A stretch of 64,000 bases of DNA from Paenibacillus faecalis (GTDB taxonomy: Bacteria; Bacillota; Bacilli; Paenibacillales; Paenibacillaceae): contig NZ_LT985747.1 in assembly GCF_900289175.1 (NCBI RefSeq), positions 1,601,375 to 1,665,374 of the forward strand, written 5' to 3'. Below, one piece after another: positions 51,145 to 61,900 of this stretch; the stretch's first letter is position 1; the number at the start of each line of letters is the position of its first letter. The notes beneath the pieces were generated by a model. It did no database searches and was not told where the DNA came from. It worked only from the letters and a program-made list of their open reading frames with translations. Both the position numbers and the translations under genes were made by a program.

Positions 51145-51173
51145 ATATTACTCAAAAGTTCGATCGCTGACAA
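51145..51173 (-). promoter_or_regulatory. Predicted T-box/cysES promoter
   Basis: Reverse strand TTGTCA (51168-51173), 17-nt spacer, TAATAT (51145-51150), just after the gltX stop. Confidence 0.65.
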
Positions 51174-51204
51174 GAAGATGTACAGCTATGTTTTGCTCAC
51201 CCTT

Positions 51205-52668
51205 TTAAGCACCTTTAATCTGGGAACGCAAACGATCCAGTACTCTGTCTTTACCAAGCAGCCAGATGGTCTGATTCAGATCACGTCCATGCATCTGTCC
51301 TGTAAGAGCCACACGGATTGGCATAAAGAGCTGTTTGCCTTTAAAGCCGGTTTCCTTCTGCACTTCCTTGATCAAGGCTGCAATTTTAGACGCTGTGAAT
51401 TCCTCAGAAAGTTCCAGCTTCGCAAGGAAAGCGGACAATACAGCCGGGACATGCTCTTCAGCAAGAATGGAAGTAGCCTCCTGATCCAGCTCCAGATGAG
51501 TGCGGAAAAACACATCGGATAAATCAACGATGTCAGAGGCCGAAGTCATCTGTTCCTGATAAAGTGCAACAAGAGCGCGAGCCCACTCTTCCTGCTCCGG
51601 CGTCAACTCAGCAGGCAGACGCGAAGCGCGCTGCAAATGAGGAATGGCCAGTTCTGCAATCCGGGTTGGATCGGACTGCTTAATATAAGTGTTATTCAAA
51701 TAAGCTAATTTATTCGTATCGAACACTGCCGGACTCTTCGAAAGTCGTTTCGCATCAAAGATTTCAATCAGCTGCTCTTTCGAGAAAATCTCTTCCTCAC
51801 CCTCTGGAGACCAGCCAAGCAGGGCGATGAAATTAAACAAGGCTTCCGGCAAATATCCGAGCTGATCATACTGCTCGATAAATTGGATGATCGACTCATC
51901 CCGCTTACTGAGCTTCTTATGATTCTCCCCTACAATCAGCGTCATATGCCCGAATTGTGGAGGCTCAAAGCCAAACGCTTCATAAATCATAAGCTGGCGA
52001 GGCGTGTTGGAGATGTGATCCTCTCCCCGAAGTACATGAGTGATCTTCATCAAATGGTCATCGATAGCAACCGCGAAATTGTATGTCGGGATGCCGTCTT
52101 TTTTCACAATGACAAAATCTCCGGTCTCTTTCGTATTAAACGAAATAGTCCCTTTAACCATATCATCAAATGTATACGTCTTATCTTCCGGAACCCGGAA
52201 CCGGATGCTTGCAACTCGTCCTTCCGCTTCAAAGGCGCGGCACTGCTCCTCCGTCAAATCACGGTGCTTGCCAGAGTAACGCGGCGTTTCCCCGCGAGCC
52301 ATCTGTTCCTCCCGCTCCTTCTCCAACTCTTCTTCAGTGCAGTAGCATCGATAAGCAAGTCCGCGGTCGAGCAGATCTTGCCAATATTTGCGGTAAATAT
52401 CCAGCCGCTCCGTCTGACGATAAGGACCGTAATCGCCACCGACATCGATGCTTTCATCCCAGTCTATACCCAGCCATTTCAAATATTTAAGCTGGCTTTC
52501 CTCTCCGCCTTCTATATTGCGCTTTACGTCTGTATCCTCAATGCGGATAATAAATTTCCCATTATGCTTACGTGCGAATAAATAATTAAATAATGCCGTT
52601 CTGGCGTTTCCGATATGTAAATGTCCCGTTGGACTCGGTGCATAGCGAACACGGACTTCTTCGGTCAT
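51205..52668 (-). CDS. gltX: Glutamyl-tRNA synthetase
   Basis: Class I synthetase (487 aa), in bacilli charging both tRNA-Glu and tRNA-Gln. It has [23 protein letters not shown] (HIGH variant) and KLSKRDE (KMSKS variant), plus a [12 protein letters not shown] segment. TTG 52674 is in frame but is too close to the GGAGGG site; ATG 52668 is spaced 7 nt. Confidence 0.97.
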   Translation of the reverse strand: MTEEVRVRYAPSPTGHLHIGNARTALFNYLFARKHNGKFIIRIEDTDVKRNIEGGEESQLKYLKWLGIDWDESIDVGGDYGPYRQTERLDIYRKYWQDLLDRGLAYRCYCTEEELEKEREEQMARGETPRYSGKHRDLTEEQCRAFEAEGRVASIRFRVPEDKTYTFDDMVKGTISFNTKETGDFVIVKKDGIPTYNFAVAIDDHLMKITHVLRGEDHISNTPRQLMIYEAFGFEPPQFGHMTLIVGENHKKLSKRDESIIQFIEQYDQLGYLPEALFNFIALLGWSPEGEEEIFSKEQLIEIFDAKRLSKSPAVFDTNKLAYLNNTYIKQSDPTRIAELAIPHLQRASRLPAELTPEQEEWARALVALYQEQMTSASDIVDLSDVFFRTHLELDQEATSILAEEHVPAVLSAFLAKLELSEEFTASKIAALIKEVQKETGFKGKQLFMPIRVALTGQMHGRDLNQTIWLLGKDRVLDRLRSQIKGA

Positions 52669-52703
52669 TTGCAATCCCTCCGTTACATTCTACAAATATT
52701 CTT

Positions 52704-53192
52704 TCAAGATGATAGCATACCTTGAACAAGGCATACAACAGATTGTGCGGCGATTCCTTCGCCCCGTCCTGGAAAGCCAAGCTGCTCTGTCGTGGTCGCC
52801 TTCACATTAACCTGAGCTTCATCCGCTTCCAGCGCTTTAGCGATAATTTCGGTCATCTGCGGAATGTACGGAGCCATCTTTGGCTTCTGTGCAATAATTG
52901 TACTATCCACATTCGCCAGACGATACCCTTTTTCCTTGGCCATCTCCCATACTTTCTCCAATAGCTTCAGGCTGTCGGCATCTTTGAACGCTGGATCATC
53001 ATCTGGAAAGTGACGGCCGATATCTCCAAGGCCTAAAGCACCTAAAACAGCGTCTGTAATTGCATGCAGCAGCACGTCGGCATCGGAATGCCCAGCCAAG
53101 CCTTTTTCATACGGAATGGTCACACCGCCGATAATACATGGCCTTCCTTCCACGAGCTGATGCACATCAAATCCCTGACCCACTCGAATCAT
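52704..53192 (-). CDS. ispF: 2-C-methyl-D-erythritol 2,4-cyclodiphosphate synthase
   Basis: Fifth enzyme of the MEP isoprenoid pathway (162 aa). The zinc ligands Asp and His of GQGFDVHQL and the His of LLHAITDA are visible, as is the [13 protein letters not shown] loop. Its ATG overlaps the ispD stop (ATGA). Confidence 0.97.
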   Translation of the reverse strand: MIRVGQGFDVHQLVEGRPCIIGGVTIPYEKGLAGHSDADVLLHAITDAVLGALGLGDIGRHFPDDDPAFKDADSLKLLEKVWEMAKEKGYRLANVDSTIIAQKPKMAPYIPQMTEIIAKALEADEAQVNVKATTTEQLGFPGRGEGIAAQSVVCLVQGMLSS

Positions 53193-53884
53193 TTTCCCTT
53201 CTCCCCCTTGTACTTTAAAAATGCAGCATACTCCAAATCCTCTGGCGTTGTAATCTTGATATTCGTATACTTTCCTTCCGCTACAGCAATCGGCAAACCC
53301 GCTTTTTCCAACAGCATTGCATCATCCGTTCCAAAAAAACCGTTCCGGCGGGCCAACTCATGTGCATCCAGCAGGTCAGAAAGACGAAAAGCCTGTGGGG
53401 TCTGAACAGCCCACAGACTATGACGATCAGGTGTTGCTGTAATCAGCCCCTGTCCGTTCACCTGTTTGATCGTATCCTTCACAGGAACTCCAAGAACGGC
53501 AGCGCCTTCGCGAAGAGCCGTCTTGCAGCAAGAATAAATCTCGTCGTGGGTAACAAACGGCCTGACGCCGTCATGTATCATTACCCACTCTGTATTCATT
53601 TGCTTGATTCCTTGGTAAACCGATTCCTGTCGCTCACTTCCGCCTGGGATAACAGCCGACACCTTGTCCAGGCCATATTGCTCAACCCATGCCTCGCAGC
53701 GGGCTACATCATCCTTGCCTGTAACCAGCACAATCTCCTGCAGCCATGGCAATCGGTTGAATATGTCCATTGTATGCACAACGATGGGTCTGCCGTCAAT
53801 TTGCAAAAATTGCTTGCTCTCAGCGGTTCCCATGCGCGAACCTTTCCCCGCTGCCACGATGACAGCACCGAAGTTAGTATTCAT
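53189..53884 (-). CDS. ispD: 2-C-methyl-D-erythritol 4-phosphate cytidylyltransferase
   Basis: Third enzyme of the MEP pathway (231 aa). It has the nucleotide-binding [10 protein letters not shown] (residues 11-20), VHDGVRPF and the [17 protein letters not shown] block. It is translationally coupled to ispF, as in many Firmicutes. Confidence 0.97.
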   Translation of the reverse strand: MNTNFGAVIVAAGKGSRMGTAESKQFLQIDGRPIVVHTMDIFNRLPWLQEIVLVTGKDDVARCEAWVEQYGLDKVSAVIPGGSERQESVYQGIKQMNTEWVMIHDGVRPFVTHDEIYSCCKTALREGAAVLGVPVKDTIKQVNGQGLITATPDRHSLWAVQTPQAFRLSDLLDAHELARRNGFFGTDDAMLLEKAGLPIAVAEGKYTNIKITTPEDLEYAAFLKYKGEKGK

Positions 53885-53971
53885 GTTTAAAACCCCTGTC
53901 TTTACCCGGCACCTTGATCTTCATCCCTGCCGGGAACGGATATGTACAGTACACACTACATCATACCCTGT

Positions 53972-55060
53972 TTACTGGGCTTTTTCCAACAGTTTTGGTT
54001 TCGCGAAAATCATCCGCCCAGCTGATGTCTGCAGCACACTGGTCACCAGCACTTCCATCATCGTACCGATATATTCGCGTCCTCCTTCAACAACGATCAT
54101 CGTGCCGTCATCCAAATAGGCTACCCCCTGACCATGCTCCTTGCCATCCTTAATGATCTGTACTAAAATTTCCTCTCCAGGCAGCACAACAGGCTTCACC
54201 GCATTGGCCAGATCGTTGATGTTAAGCACCGATACACCTTGCAATTCGCACACTTTATTCAGATTGAAATCATTCGTAACCACTTTGCCCTGAAGAACTT
54301 TAGCCAGTTTCACCAGCTTGCTGTCCACCTCGGATATTTCCTCGAAATCCCCTTCATAAATAAGCACCTTTACATCCAGTTCCTTCTGGATTTTATTCAA
54401 AATATCCAACCCCCGCCTTCCGCGGTTCCGCTTCAACAGATCCGAAGAATCTGCAATGTGCTGAAGCTCCTCAAGCACAAATTCCGGTATAACGATAGTT
54501 CCCTCTATAAATCCTGTTTTGCAAATATCAGCAATCCTGCCGTCAATGATGACACTGGTATCCAAAATTTTATGCTCTTCAATCCGTCGACCTTCTGGCT
54601 CAACAGCTTGACTCCATCTTCCTGACATCCACAGGGAGGCAAGCTCTTCTTTCTTCTCCAGTCCAATCCTTAATCCGACATATCCCCCAAGCATGGTGAT
54701 GCCTACTTGCAGCAAATGTCCTCCTTGGCCAAGCCAGGAAAGCCCTGGTGATAAGAGCAGAGTTATTAGCAATCCCGCAAGCAAACCTGCCATACCGGCG
54801 GCAAGATCATTCATCGGCATCCGGGAAAAAGATGCAATCATCGATTGAACTCTACCATCGAACTTATCTGAAACAAGCGCTCCGATCATCCCAAACGTCA
54901 GTCCCCCCAGCAGTATAAATACACCGCTGCCTCCTGGTATCAATCCTTGCCTGAAGATCAGGGAGAACTCAGGAAACGACCGCTCCAATACATCATATAA
55001 CGTATGTCCGGTCCATGCTCCACACAGTACCGCAAATGCTAAAATAGCTTTTTTAAACAT
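53972..55060 (-). CDS. yacL: Membrane-anchored PIN/TRAM-domain protein (YacL family)
   Basis: 362 aa: about four hydrophobic segments (residues 1-150), a PIN-like nuclease domain (LDTSVIIDGRIADICKTGF, with later acidic NDFNLNKV) and a C-terminal TRAM RNA-binding domain (GKEHGQGVAYLDDGTMIVVEGG). An RNase role is suggested by the domains, but the target is unknown. The place between radA/disA and ispD is conserved in bacilli. It has GGAGGTG upstream of the ATG. Confidence 0.92.
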   Translation of the reverse strand: MFKKAILAFAVLCGAWTGHTLYDVLERSFPEFSLIFRQGLIPGGSGVFILLGGLTFGMIGALVSDKFDGRVQSMIASFSRMPMNDLAAGMAGLLAGLLITLLLSPGLSWLGQGGHLLQVGITMLGGYVGLRIGLEKKEELASLWMSGRWSQAVEPEGRRIEEHKILDTSVIIDGRIADICKTGFIEGTIVIPEFVLEELQHIADSSDLLKRNRGRRGLDILNKIQKELDVKVLIYEGDFEEISEVDSKLVKLAKVLQGKVVTNDFNLNKVCELQGVSVLNINDLANAVKPVVLPGEEILVQIIKDGKEHGQGVAYLDDGTMIVVEGGREYIGTMMEVLVTSVLQTSAGRMIFAKPKLLEKAQ

Positions 55061-55228
55061 AGGCTCGGCGCACCTCCTTTTTCTTGATTTGTTGTATATT
55101 TTCCAGTATGGTCCAATTTTTCAAGCTATAATCGTGCATCCTATGTTTTTCTCAAAATTATTCCCTATGATTTAATTTCTAAAGATTAGCAAAGAAAGGG
55201 AGCTTTTCTGACAAAGGCTGTGTTAAGC

Positions 55229-55234
55229 TATAAT
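55229..55234 (+). promoter_or_regulatory. Possible -10 of the 55336 gene
   Basis: A consensus TATAAT lies about 100 nt before the 55336 gene, with TTCTGA 17 nt upstream as a weak -35. The rest of the 275-nt divergent gap (55061-55335) is AT-rich and shows nothing else clear. Confidence 0.35.
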
Positions 55235-55335
55235 TATGGAACCTTTCCAGTGTGTGAAAATCGGTTGAAATTCCCGGAACGGCTGGAATATAATGAACTC
55301 AATTCATAATATCGATATCGAGGTGGATAATAATA

Positions 55336-55731
55336 ATGAGTGCTCCTAGTTTACAGGCTTTTCAGGACCAAGTTTCCGAATTGTTGCTCCGTCACCGTAG
55401 TCTCTTGGATGTGCTGTCCAAAAATGGTCAAAGCAATGCGTCCGTCAACCGCGCTGTTACCAAAGCAATTACGGAATGCGGCTGCATCGAACTTCACGCC
55501 ACGAAGCAAACCTTCGATATGGAGGCGGATCTCGAACAGGCCAAAGAACTCGCGGGTACTCACGTGAACGGTCATTTATGCGAAAATTGCCGGGAAGCGA
55601 TCAGCTCGGAGCTCGGCCGAAATTTGTTCTATATGTCCGCTATGGCTAATTTACTCGACATCCAGTTGGATGAAGTCGTTATCGAGGAATCCAAGAAATG
55701 CTCAACACTAGGTTTATTTAACCTCTCTTAA
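55336..55731 (+). CDS. Conserved Firmicutes protein of unknown function (131 aa)
   Basis: Helical protein with conserved RHRSLLDVLSK near residue 20, ITECGCIELHA near residue 45, a CENCRE pair near residue 79 and an EESKKCSTLGLFNLS C-terminus. I recall such proteins annotated as DUF1573-like in Paenibacillus and Bacillus, with low certainty. The Cys residues (47, 49, 78, 81, 124) could bind metal. It has GAGGTG upstream of ATG 55336. It is the only plus-strand gene in a 50-kb minus-strand block and shares a terminator with pssA. Confidence 0.75.
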   Translation: MSAPSLQAFQDQVSELLLRHRSLLDVLSKNGQSNASVNRAVTKAITECGCIELHATKQTFDMEADLEQAKELAGTHVNGHLCENCREAISSELGRNLFYMSAMANLLDIQLDEVVIEESKKCSTLGLFNLS

Positions 55732-55762
55732 GAACTCGCTATCGCTTTCATATGCTTAACAC

Positions 55763-55813
55763 AAAAAAAGCATTTAGATCGCTGCCACAGGACAGTGAAA
55801 TAAATGCTTTTTA
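55763..55813. terminator. Bidirectional terminator between the 55336 gene and pssA
   Basis: AAAAAGCATTTA pairs with TAAATGCTTTTT around a 27-nt loop that includes a CTGCCACAGGACAG minor stem. A- and T-runs flank it, so it can serve both convergent genes. Confidence 0.85.
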
Positions 55814-55827
55814 TTATGCAAATATAA

Positions 55828-56556
55828 TTAACGGTCTGAGGAATGATACGCCTCATCGGGATTGCGGTCTTCTTGACGCTTCTTACGACTCAGCTTGCGA
55901 AAATTCTGTTTCAAACCGTAACCAGCATAGAGCAAGAGCGGTACGAAAATCAGCTTCGAGGTTTGTTCAGGGAAAAACACAGCTACCATCACAGCCGCGA
56001 TGACCACTATAGGCGTGTACTTGATCGCTTTTTTCGGCAGACCGATTTTTTTAAAATTCGGATATTTGACACTGCTGATCATGAGATAAGAAAGCAATAA
56101 CATGGCAATGATCATATAAGGTGCTGTAATCTCTTCATGAAACAGGGCTAAAGTAGCCAGTACACCCCCCGCTGCCGGGATAGGCAGACCGATAAAATAC
56201 CCCGGAATCCCAGGACGAACGTTAAAACGGGCCAAACGAAGTGCACCGCACATCGGAAAAATAGCTGTAATCGTCCAGGCAAAAGCTTCATTGATCCCAC
56301 CAAAAGCCACGGTATACATAATAAGAGCAGGAGCTACTCCAAATGAAATAACATCAGACAGGGAGTCCAGCTCCTTGCCAAATTCGCTCTGTGCATTAAG
56401 CGCACGTGCAACGCGGCCATCCAATCCGTCGAGAAGCATGGCAATAATGATCATAATGGCGGCCATATTCGTGCTGCCCTTGGTCGCCAGAATTATGCCA
56501 ATCATTCCGAGAAACAGGTTACCTAAAGTAAACATGTTCGGAATCGACTTCGTCAT
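55828..56556 (-). CDS. pssA: CDP-diacylglycerol-serine O-phosphatidyltransferase
   Basis: Makes phosphatidylserine, precursor of phosphatidylethanolamine. The 242-aa membrane enzyme has the CDP-alcohol phosphotransferase motif DGLDGRVAR...GKELDSLSDVISFG (Asp residues of the DGx2AR...Gx3Dx3D pattern) near residues 42-73 and about seven hydrophobic segments. GTG 56568 is in frame, but GAGGTG then serves ATG 56556 with 9-nt spacing. It follows disA, an order differing from B. subtilis. No psd gene is seen here. Confidence 0.92.
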   Translation of the reverse strand: MTKSIPNMFTLGNLFLGMIGIILATKGSTNMAAIMIIIAMLLDGLDGRVARALNAQSEFGKELDSLSDVISFGVAPALIMYTVAFGGINEAFAWTITAIFPMCGALRLARFNVRPGIPGYFIGLPIPAAGGVLATLALFHEEITAPYMIIAMLLLSYLMISSVKYPNFKKIGLPKKAIKYTPIVVIAAVMVAVFFPEQTSKLIFVPLLLYAGYGLKQNFRKLSRKKRQEDRNPDEAYHSSDR

Positions 56557-56609
56557 TTGTATTTTCACCTCGTTAATTTCTCACATCACATTCATCGATT
56601 TTATGAGAA

Positions 56610-57686
56610 TTACATTTGCCTGTCAATAAATACTTGTTCTTGCATTCTTTTGAGGCCGTCCTTAATGGTGCGAGCACGAACCTCACCAATTCCATCGACT
56701 TCATCCAGTTCATCGATGGTCGCAGACATGATGCTGGGCAAATCTTCAAACCGATCCACCAGATTACGTATAATCACATTAGGCAAGCGAGGGATTTTAT
56801 TCAATATACGGTAGCCGCGCGGCAAAATTTCTTCCTCAGAGGATGCAGCTGAAGATGGATACCCCAAAATTCGAACGATGTGATGCATATCCAAGAGCTC
56901 ATCATCCGTCAAACGTTTCAGCGACATAATGATTTCTCGGATATTTTCCTCGCTATACTCACGTGCATAATCGGCGTAAAGCAGCCAAGCTTCTTCCTCA
57001 ATATTGCTGACCAATTCGTCCATTTGCATGCTGATCAGACGTCCTTCGTTCCCCAGTTCATTAATGTAACGCTTGATCTCCTTCTTGATTCGAAGAACCA
57101 TTTCAACCCTCTGAACGACGTTCACAACCTCATGGATCGTAACCATCTCTTCAAACTCTGAAGCCGAAAGATTAGTTAAAGACTGGTTCAATACGACTCT
57201 ATATCTCTCTAACGTCTGAATAGCCTGATTGGCCTTTGTTAAAATAACTCCGATTTCCTTAAGCGCGTAACGTATCGACCCCTGATACAATGTGATGATG
57301 TTTCGGCGCTGTGAAATCGAGACGACCAGCTTTCCGGTCTGTTTAGCTACCCGCTCCGCCGTTCGATGACGAATCCCTGTCTCTGTAGAGGATATGGAGG
57401 AGTCCGGAATAAGCTGAGTGTTTGCATATAAAATGCGTTTTAAATCTTCACTTAAAATAATAGCTCCATCCATTTTCGCCAATTCATACAAATAGTTAGG
57501 CGAGAAATCACAGTTGATGGAAAACCCCCCGTCAACAACCTCCATAACCTCAGGACTGTAACCAACGACGAGCAGCGCACCGGTTTTTGCCCTTAACACA
57601 TTTTCAAGCCCGTCACGAAACGGTGTTCCCGGCGCCACCAGCTTCAGCAGGTCATTCATTCTGTCCATTTGGCTCGTTTCTTTCAC
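56610..57686 (-). CDS. disA: Diadenylate cyclase DisA
   Basis: DNA-scanning c-di-AMP synthase (358 aa), which reports on DNA integrity, notably at sporulation. The DAC domain has DGA at 73-75 and RHR at 106-108 ([11 protein letters not shown]). A linker helix region is followed by a C-terminal helix-hairpin-helix ([18 protein letters not shown]). It starts at GTG 57686 with AGGGGG upstream, overlapping the radA end. It is coupled to radA, its known partner. Confidence 0.96.
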   Translation of the reverse strand: MKETSQMDRMNDLLKLVAPGTPFRDGLENVLRAKTGALLVVGYSPEVMEVVDGGFSINCDFSPNYLYELAKMDGAIILSEDLKRILYANTQLIPDSSISSTETGIRHRTAERVAKQTGKLVVSISQRRNIITLYQGSIRYALKEIGVILTKANQAIQTLERYRVVLNQSLTNLSASEFEEMVTIHEVVNVVQRVEMVLRIKKEIKRYINELGNEGRLISMQMDELVSNIEEEAWLLYADYAREYSEENIREIIMSLKRLTDDELLDMHHIVRILGYPSSAASSEEEILPRGYRILNKIPRLPNVIIRNLVDRFEDLPSIMSATIDELDEVDGIGEVRARTIKDGLKRMQEQVFIDRQM

Positions 57687-57699
57687 CTTAGTATGCCCC

Positions 57700-59067
57700 C
57701 TAATCTAACGCAACTGCTAGTGCATCTGCCACGGTATTGACTCCAATAATTTGTATGCCTTTCGGATGCTTCCAGCCCTTCAAGCTCTTCTCAGGCATAA
57801 TTACTCTTTTGAATCCTAATTTCTCTGCTTCTTTTACCCGCTGCTCTGCTCTTGAAACCGCTCGAACTTCACCGGTTAGCCCCACTTCACCGAAAATAAC
57901 ATCATATGGTTTGGTAGGCATATCCCGAAAGCTCGAAGCGATGCTGACGGCAATGGCCAGGTCTACCGCAGGCTCATCCAGTTTCACCCCGCCAGCGACA
58001 TTCAGGTAAGCGTCCTGGTTTTGCAGGAACATCCCCATCCGTTTCTCAAGCACAGCAATAATTAAATTCATGCGATGATGATCCACCCCGGTACCCATTC
58101 TTCGCGGTGAAGGAAAATGGGTTGACGATATAAGTGCCTGAAGTTCCACCAACACCGGACGGGTTCCCTCCATGCTCGCCACAACAGTGGACCCCGCCAC
58201 GCCAAGCGGCCGCTCTGACAGAAACAGCTCGGATGGATTACCGACCTCACGCAGCCCTTCTTCTCCCATCTCAAAAATACCGATTTCATTCGTCGATCCA
58301 AAGCGATTCTTCACTGCGCGAAGAAGGCGATACGTATGGTGTCGCTCCCCTTCAAAATACAGCACACAATCCACCATATGTTCAAGCAGTCTTGGACCTG
58401 CAATCGCACCTTCCTTCGTGACATGTCCGACAAGAACGGTAGCGATTCCTTTTACCTTGGCCAAACGCATGAACCTGGCCGTACATTCCCGGACCTGAGC
58501 TACACTGCCAGGCGCACTGGATACCTCGGGCTGATACACCGTCTGTATGGAATCGATGACAACGAATTGAGGCTGCATGTTCTCAATCGCTTCCTCTATG
58601 GTTTCCAGGTTCGTCTCACAGAGAACAAACAGCTCAGGTGACAGCGCTCCAAGTCGGTCTGCTCGCAACTTCGTTTGACGGACCGATTCTTCCCCGGAAA
58701 TGTACAGCACCCGAAGACCGTTTCGCGCAAGCTGATTGGACGTTTGAAGCAACAGTGTAGATTTCCCGATTCCCGGATCACCGCCAACAAGCACAAGTGA
58801 ACCCGGGACAAGACCGCCGCCGAGCACACGGTTCAGCTCTACAATCCCGGTCTCGATCCGGGGTTCCTTTCCACTTTCTATATTTATGATCGATACGGGC
58901 TTTTCTTTACTATGAAAAAGGGGGGAATTCATCCCTTGTGTCTTGATGACGGTTTCCGTTTCTTCCACCATGGAATTCCAGGCCTGACAGCCGGGACATT
59001 TCCCGTACCATTTGGGCGTTTCATATCCGCATTCGAAGCAGAGGAATTTTGTTTTTGTTTTTGCCAT
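57700..59067 (-). CDS. radA: DNA repair protein RadA
   Basis: RecA-like helicase (455 aa) that helps branch migration in recombination. An N-terminal zinc finger (Cys10, Cys13, Cys24, Cys27), Walker [12 protein letters not shown], the KNRFG motif and a C-terminal Lon-protease-like domain are visible. ATG 59067 follows AAGGAGAGG, and the longer frame lacks a site. The 269-nt gap after clpC contains a terminator and two unusual hairpins. Confidence 0.97.
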   Translation of the reverse strand: MAKTKTKFLCFECGYETPKWYGKCPGCQAWNSMVEETETVIKTQGMNSPLFHSKEKPVSIINIESGKEPRIETGIVELNRVLGGGLVPGSLVLVGGDPGIGKSTLLLQTSNQLARNGLRVLYISGEESVRQTKLRADRLGALSPELFVLCETNLETIEEAIENMQPQFVVIDSIQTVYQPEVSSAPGSVAQVRECTARFMRLAKVKGIATVLVGHVTKEGAIAGPRLLEHMVDCVLYFEGERHHTYRLLRAVKNRFGSTNEIGIFEMGEEGLREVGNPSELFLSERPLGVAGSTVVASMEGTRPVLVELQALISSTHFPSPRRMGTGVDHHRMNLIIAVLEKRMGMFLQNQDAYLNVAGGVKLDEPAVDLAIAVSIASSFRDMPTKPYDVIFGEVGLTGEVRAVSRAEQRVKEAEKLGFKRVIMPEKSLKGWKHPKGIQIIGVNTVADALAVALD

Positions 59068-59190
59068 AGCCTCTCCTTTATGATATGCAATCATCTGCCG
59101 ATAATCGTCAAAACCTTGCAAATTCAAGCATTAATCAAAGTTTACCATTTATTATGATTTATCGTAAAGAACATTCAAAAAGTTTAGCAA

Positions 59191-59237
59191 ACTAAGAAAC
59201 ACTTTATCGTCTTTATAAGGGACGACCGTGTTTCTGA
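59191..59237. repeat. Dispersed hairpin, copy E
   Basis: AAGAAACAC and GTGTTTCT form the outer stem, with CGTC/GACG inside. It resembles copies A-C in stem and spacing but has an A-T for G-C change in both arms (compensatory). Confidence 0.6.
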
Positions 59238-59240
59238 TAG

Positions 59241-59286
59241 AAATATAAGCAAGTATACAATATAAACTGTATACTTGCTTATATTT
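59241..59286. repeat. Perfect 19-bp inverted repeat after clpC
   Basis: AAATATAAGCAAGTATACA (59241-59259) is repeated inverted at 59268-59286 with an 8-nt loop. It abuts the A-run of the clpC terminator. A perfect AT-rich stem of this length is uncommon. Confidence 0.9.
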
Positions 59287-59317
59287 AAAAAAACCCCGCC
59301 GGCATACCAGCGGGGCC
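59287..59317 (-). terminator. clpC terminator
   Basis: Reverse strand CCCCGCTGG, loop TATG, CCGGCGGGG and then seven T, 20 nt after the clpC stop. Confidence 0.92.
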
Positions 59318-59336
59318 TTAAAACCAAACGGAACTG

Positions 59337-61790
59337 TTATTCAGCTTTCGTTGCAGCAGATGATGTGCTTTTCTTCGTGACTGTCAGCTCGCCATCCACT
59401 TCATCGATAACCAGCTCATCGCCCGTCGCAACATTACCTTTCAGAAGCTCCTCAGAGAGACGGTCTTCAATGTGCTTCTGAATCGCTCTGCGGAGCGGCC
59501 GCGCACCGAATGCAGGATCATATCCCTCTTTCGCGAGGAAGGACTTCGCTTTATCCGTCAGCTCAAATTCGACGTCAAATTCGCGCAGACGCTTGCGAAG
59601 CTCATCAGACATCAGCGTTACAATTTCTGCAATATGCTTCTCTTCAAGCGAATGGAATACGATGATCTCATCGATCCGGTTCAGGAACTCTGGACGGAAG
59701 CTCTTTTTCAGCTCATCCATCACTTTTTCCTTCATGTTGTTGTAATCTCTGCCTGCATCGTTTACAGCAGTAAAACCAAGTGTCGAGTTGCGCTTGATCG
59801 CTTCAGCACCCACATTGGATGTCAGAATAATCAGCGTGTTTCGGAAGTCAACAACGCGACCTTTGGAGTCCGTCAAACGTCCATCCTCCAACACTTGAAG
59901 CAGGATGTTGAACACTTCCGGGTGGGCCTTCTCAATCTCATCCAGCAGGACTACCGAATACGGCTTGCGGCGAACTTTCTCCGTCAATTGACCGCCCTCT
60001 TCATAGCCGACATATCCCGGAGGCGCTCCAACGAGACGGGCCGTAGAGTGCTTCTCCATGTATTCAGACATATCGATCCGGACAACAGCATTCTCATCTC
60101 CGAACATCGCTTCTGCAAGTGCTCTGGCAAGTTCAGTTTTACCTACCCCTGTAGGTCCAAGGAAGATAAACGATCCCATCGGACGCTTCGGATCTTTCAG
60201 TCCGGCTCTGGCCCGGCGAACGGCCCGGCTTACAGCTTTAACCGCTTCTTCCTGCCCGATTACACGGTTGTGAAGCAGTTCTTCCATTTTGAGAAGACGC
60301 TCGGTTTCCTCTTCTTGCAGTTTATTAACCGGAATACCAGTCCAGCTGGCCACAACGTCTGCAATGTCTTCCGGAGTAACCTCGGAATCGGTACGACCCT
60401 GCTTCTCTTTCCACTGGTTTTTCGTAACTTCAAGCTCTTCCCGCAGCTTCTGCTCCGTATCGCGCAGTGCAGCTGCTTTTTCAAACTCCTGACTCTGAAC
60501 GGCTGCATCTTTTTCCTTACGGATATTTTCCAGATGCGCTTCCTGATCCTTCAGGTTTGGCGGAATCGTATACGTATTCAGGCGAACCTTGGAGCCCGCT
60601 TCATCAATAAGGTCAATCGCTTTATCCGGTAGGAAACGGTCTGTAATGTAACGATCAGACAATTTAACCGCCTGTTCAATCGCTTCATCCGTAATCTTTA
60701 CCCGGTGGTGAGCTTCATATCGATCACGCAATCCGTAAAGAATTTGGATCGCTTCTTCCGGTGTTGGCTGATCGACAGTAATCGGCTGGAATCGACGTTC
60801 AAGTGCTGCATCTTTCTCAATATATTTACGGTACTCATCCAACGTCGTAGCTCCGATACACTGCAGCTCTCCGCGTGCCAAGGATGGTTTTAAAATATTG
60901 GAAGCATCGATGGCACCTTCCGCACCGCCAGCCCCGATCAGGGTATGCAGCTCATCAATAAACAGAATGATATTGCCGGCCTGACGGATTTCATCCATGA
61001 TCTTCTTCAATCGATCTTCGAATTCACCACGATATTTCGTGCCTGCGACAACAGAACCCATATCAAGCGTCATAACCCGTTTATCGCGAAGCGTTTCCGG
61101 AATTTCATTGTTCACAATCTTTTGAGCGAGCCCTTCTGCAACTGCGGTTTTACCTACCCCAGGCTCACCGATCAGAACCGGGTTATTTTTGGTACGACGG
61201 CTAAGCACCTGAATAACACGCTCGATTTCTTTGCTGCGTCCGATCACCGGGTCCAGATTGCCTTCTTTTGCAATAGCTGTAAGGTCACGCGCAAGACTGT
61301 CAAGCGTTGGCGTGCTTACATTTTGTGATTGCCCGTGATGGCTGGAAACAGCTTCACTGCTGCCAAGCAGTTGGAGCACTTGCTGGCGTGCCTTGTTCAG
61401 GCTTATGCCCAGATTGTTAAGTACCCGGGCAGCCACACCCTCACCTTCACGAATCAAGCCAAGCAGAATATGCTCTGTACCTACATAAGTGTGACCCAAT
61501 TTACGGGCTTCGTCCATTGAGAGCTCAATGACCTTCTTGGCTCTTGGAGTATATGCGATATTTGTCGGCTGCTCCTGACCGCGGCCGATCAACGATTCTA
61601 CTTCATCCTGTATCTTTTCAAGCCCAAGACCGAGACCAATCAACGCTTTAGCAGCAATGCCGTCTCCTTCACGGATGAGTCCCAGCAGGATATGTTCCGT
61701 ACCTATGTTGTTATGTCCCAAACGTACAGCCTCTTCCTGTGCCAACGCCAGAACTTTTTGTGCACGCTCTGTAAATCTACCAAACATCAT
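59337..61790 (-). CDS. clpC: ClpC AAA+ unfoldase
   Basis: HSP100 ATPase (817 aa) that unfolds substrates for ClpP, including proteins tagged by McsB with phosphoarginine. Two N-terminal repeats (residues 3-70 and 80-145), AAA-1 with GEPGVGKTA, a middle UVR/coiled-coil domain, AAA-2 with GPTGVGKTE and the ClpP-binding loop region are present. ATG 61790 follows GGAGGTG and gives the [13 protein letters not shown] start of homologues; the longer frame is not supported. It is fourth in the ctsR operon. Confidence 0.98.
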   Translation of the reverse strand: MMFGRFTERAQKVLALAQEEAVRLGHNNIGTEHILLGLIREGDGIAAKALIGLGLGLEKIQDEVESLIGRGQEQPTNIAYTPRAKKVIELSMDEARKLGHTYVGTEHILLGLIREGEGVAARVLNNLGISLNKARQQVLQLLGSSEAVSSHHGQSQNVSTPTLDSLARDLTAIAKEGNLDPVIGRSKEIERVIQVLSRRTKNNPVLIGEPGVGKTAVAEGLAQKIVNNEIPETLRDKRVMTLDMGSVVAGTKYRGEFEDRLKKIMDEIRQAGNIILFIDELHTLIGAGGAEGAIDASNILKPSLARGELQCIGATTLDEYRKYIEKDAALERRFQPITVDQPTPEEAIQILYGLRDRYEAHHRVKITDEAIEQAVKLSDRYITDRFLPDKAIDLIDEAGSKVRLNTYTIPPNLKDQEAHLENIRKEKDAAVQSQEFEKAAALRDTEQKLREELEVTKNQWKEKQGRTDSEVTPEDIADVVASWTGIPVNKLQEEETERLLKMEELLHNRVIGQEEAVKAVSRAVRRARAGLKDPKRPMGSFIFLGPTGVGKTELARALAEAMFGDENAVVRIDMSEYMEKHSTARLVGAPPGYVGYEEGGQLTEKVRRKPYSVVLLDEIEKAHPEVFNILLQVLEDGRLTDSKGRVVDFRNTLIILTSNVGAEAIKRNSTLGFTAVNDAGRDYNNMKEKVMDELKKSFRPEFLNRIDEIIVFHSLEEKHIAEIVTLMSDELRKRLREFDVEFELTDKAKSFLAKEGYDPAFGARPLRRAIQKHIEDRLSEELLKGNVATGDELVIDEVDGELTVTKKSTSSAATKAE

Positions 61791-61900
61791 AGTACCTACA
61801 CCTCCACGAATGATTGTTTTATAACTTGGAATAATGCAACTTCTGTACATCCATCGGTTTAATCGCCTTTTGCTATTTGCAAAATTCCAACATACTACTG

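Noticed and set aside
50914..51522. Plus-strand 202-codon frame with a hydrophobic stretch
   Set aside because: It is antisense to the cysE T-box leader and the 3' end of gltX. The T-box explains the sequence, and no ribosome-binding site is present.
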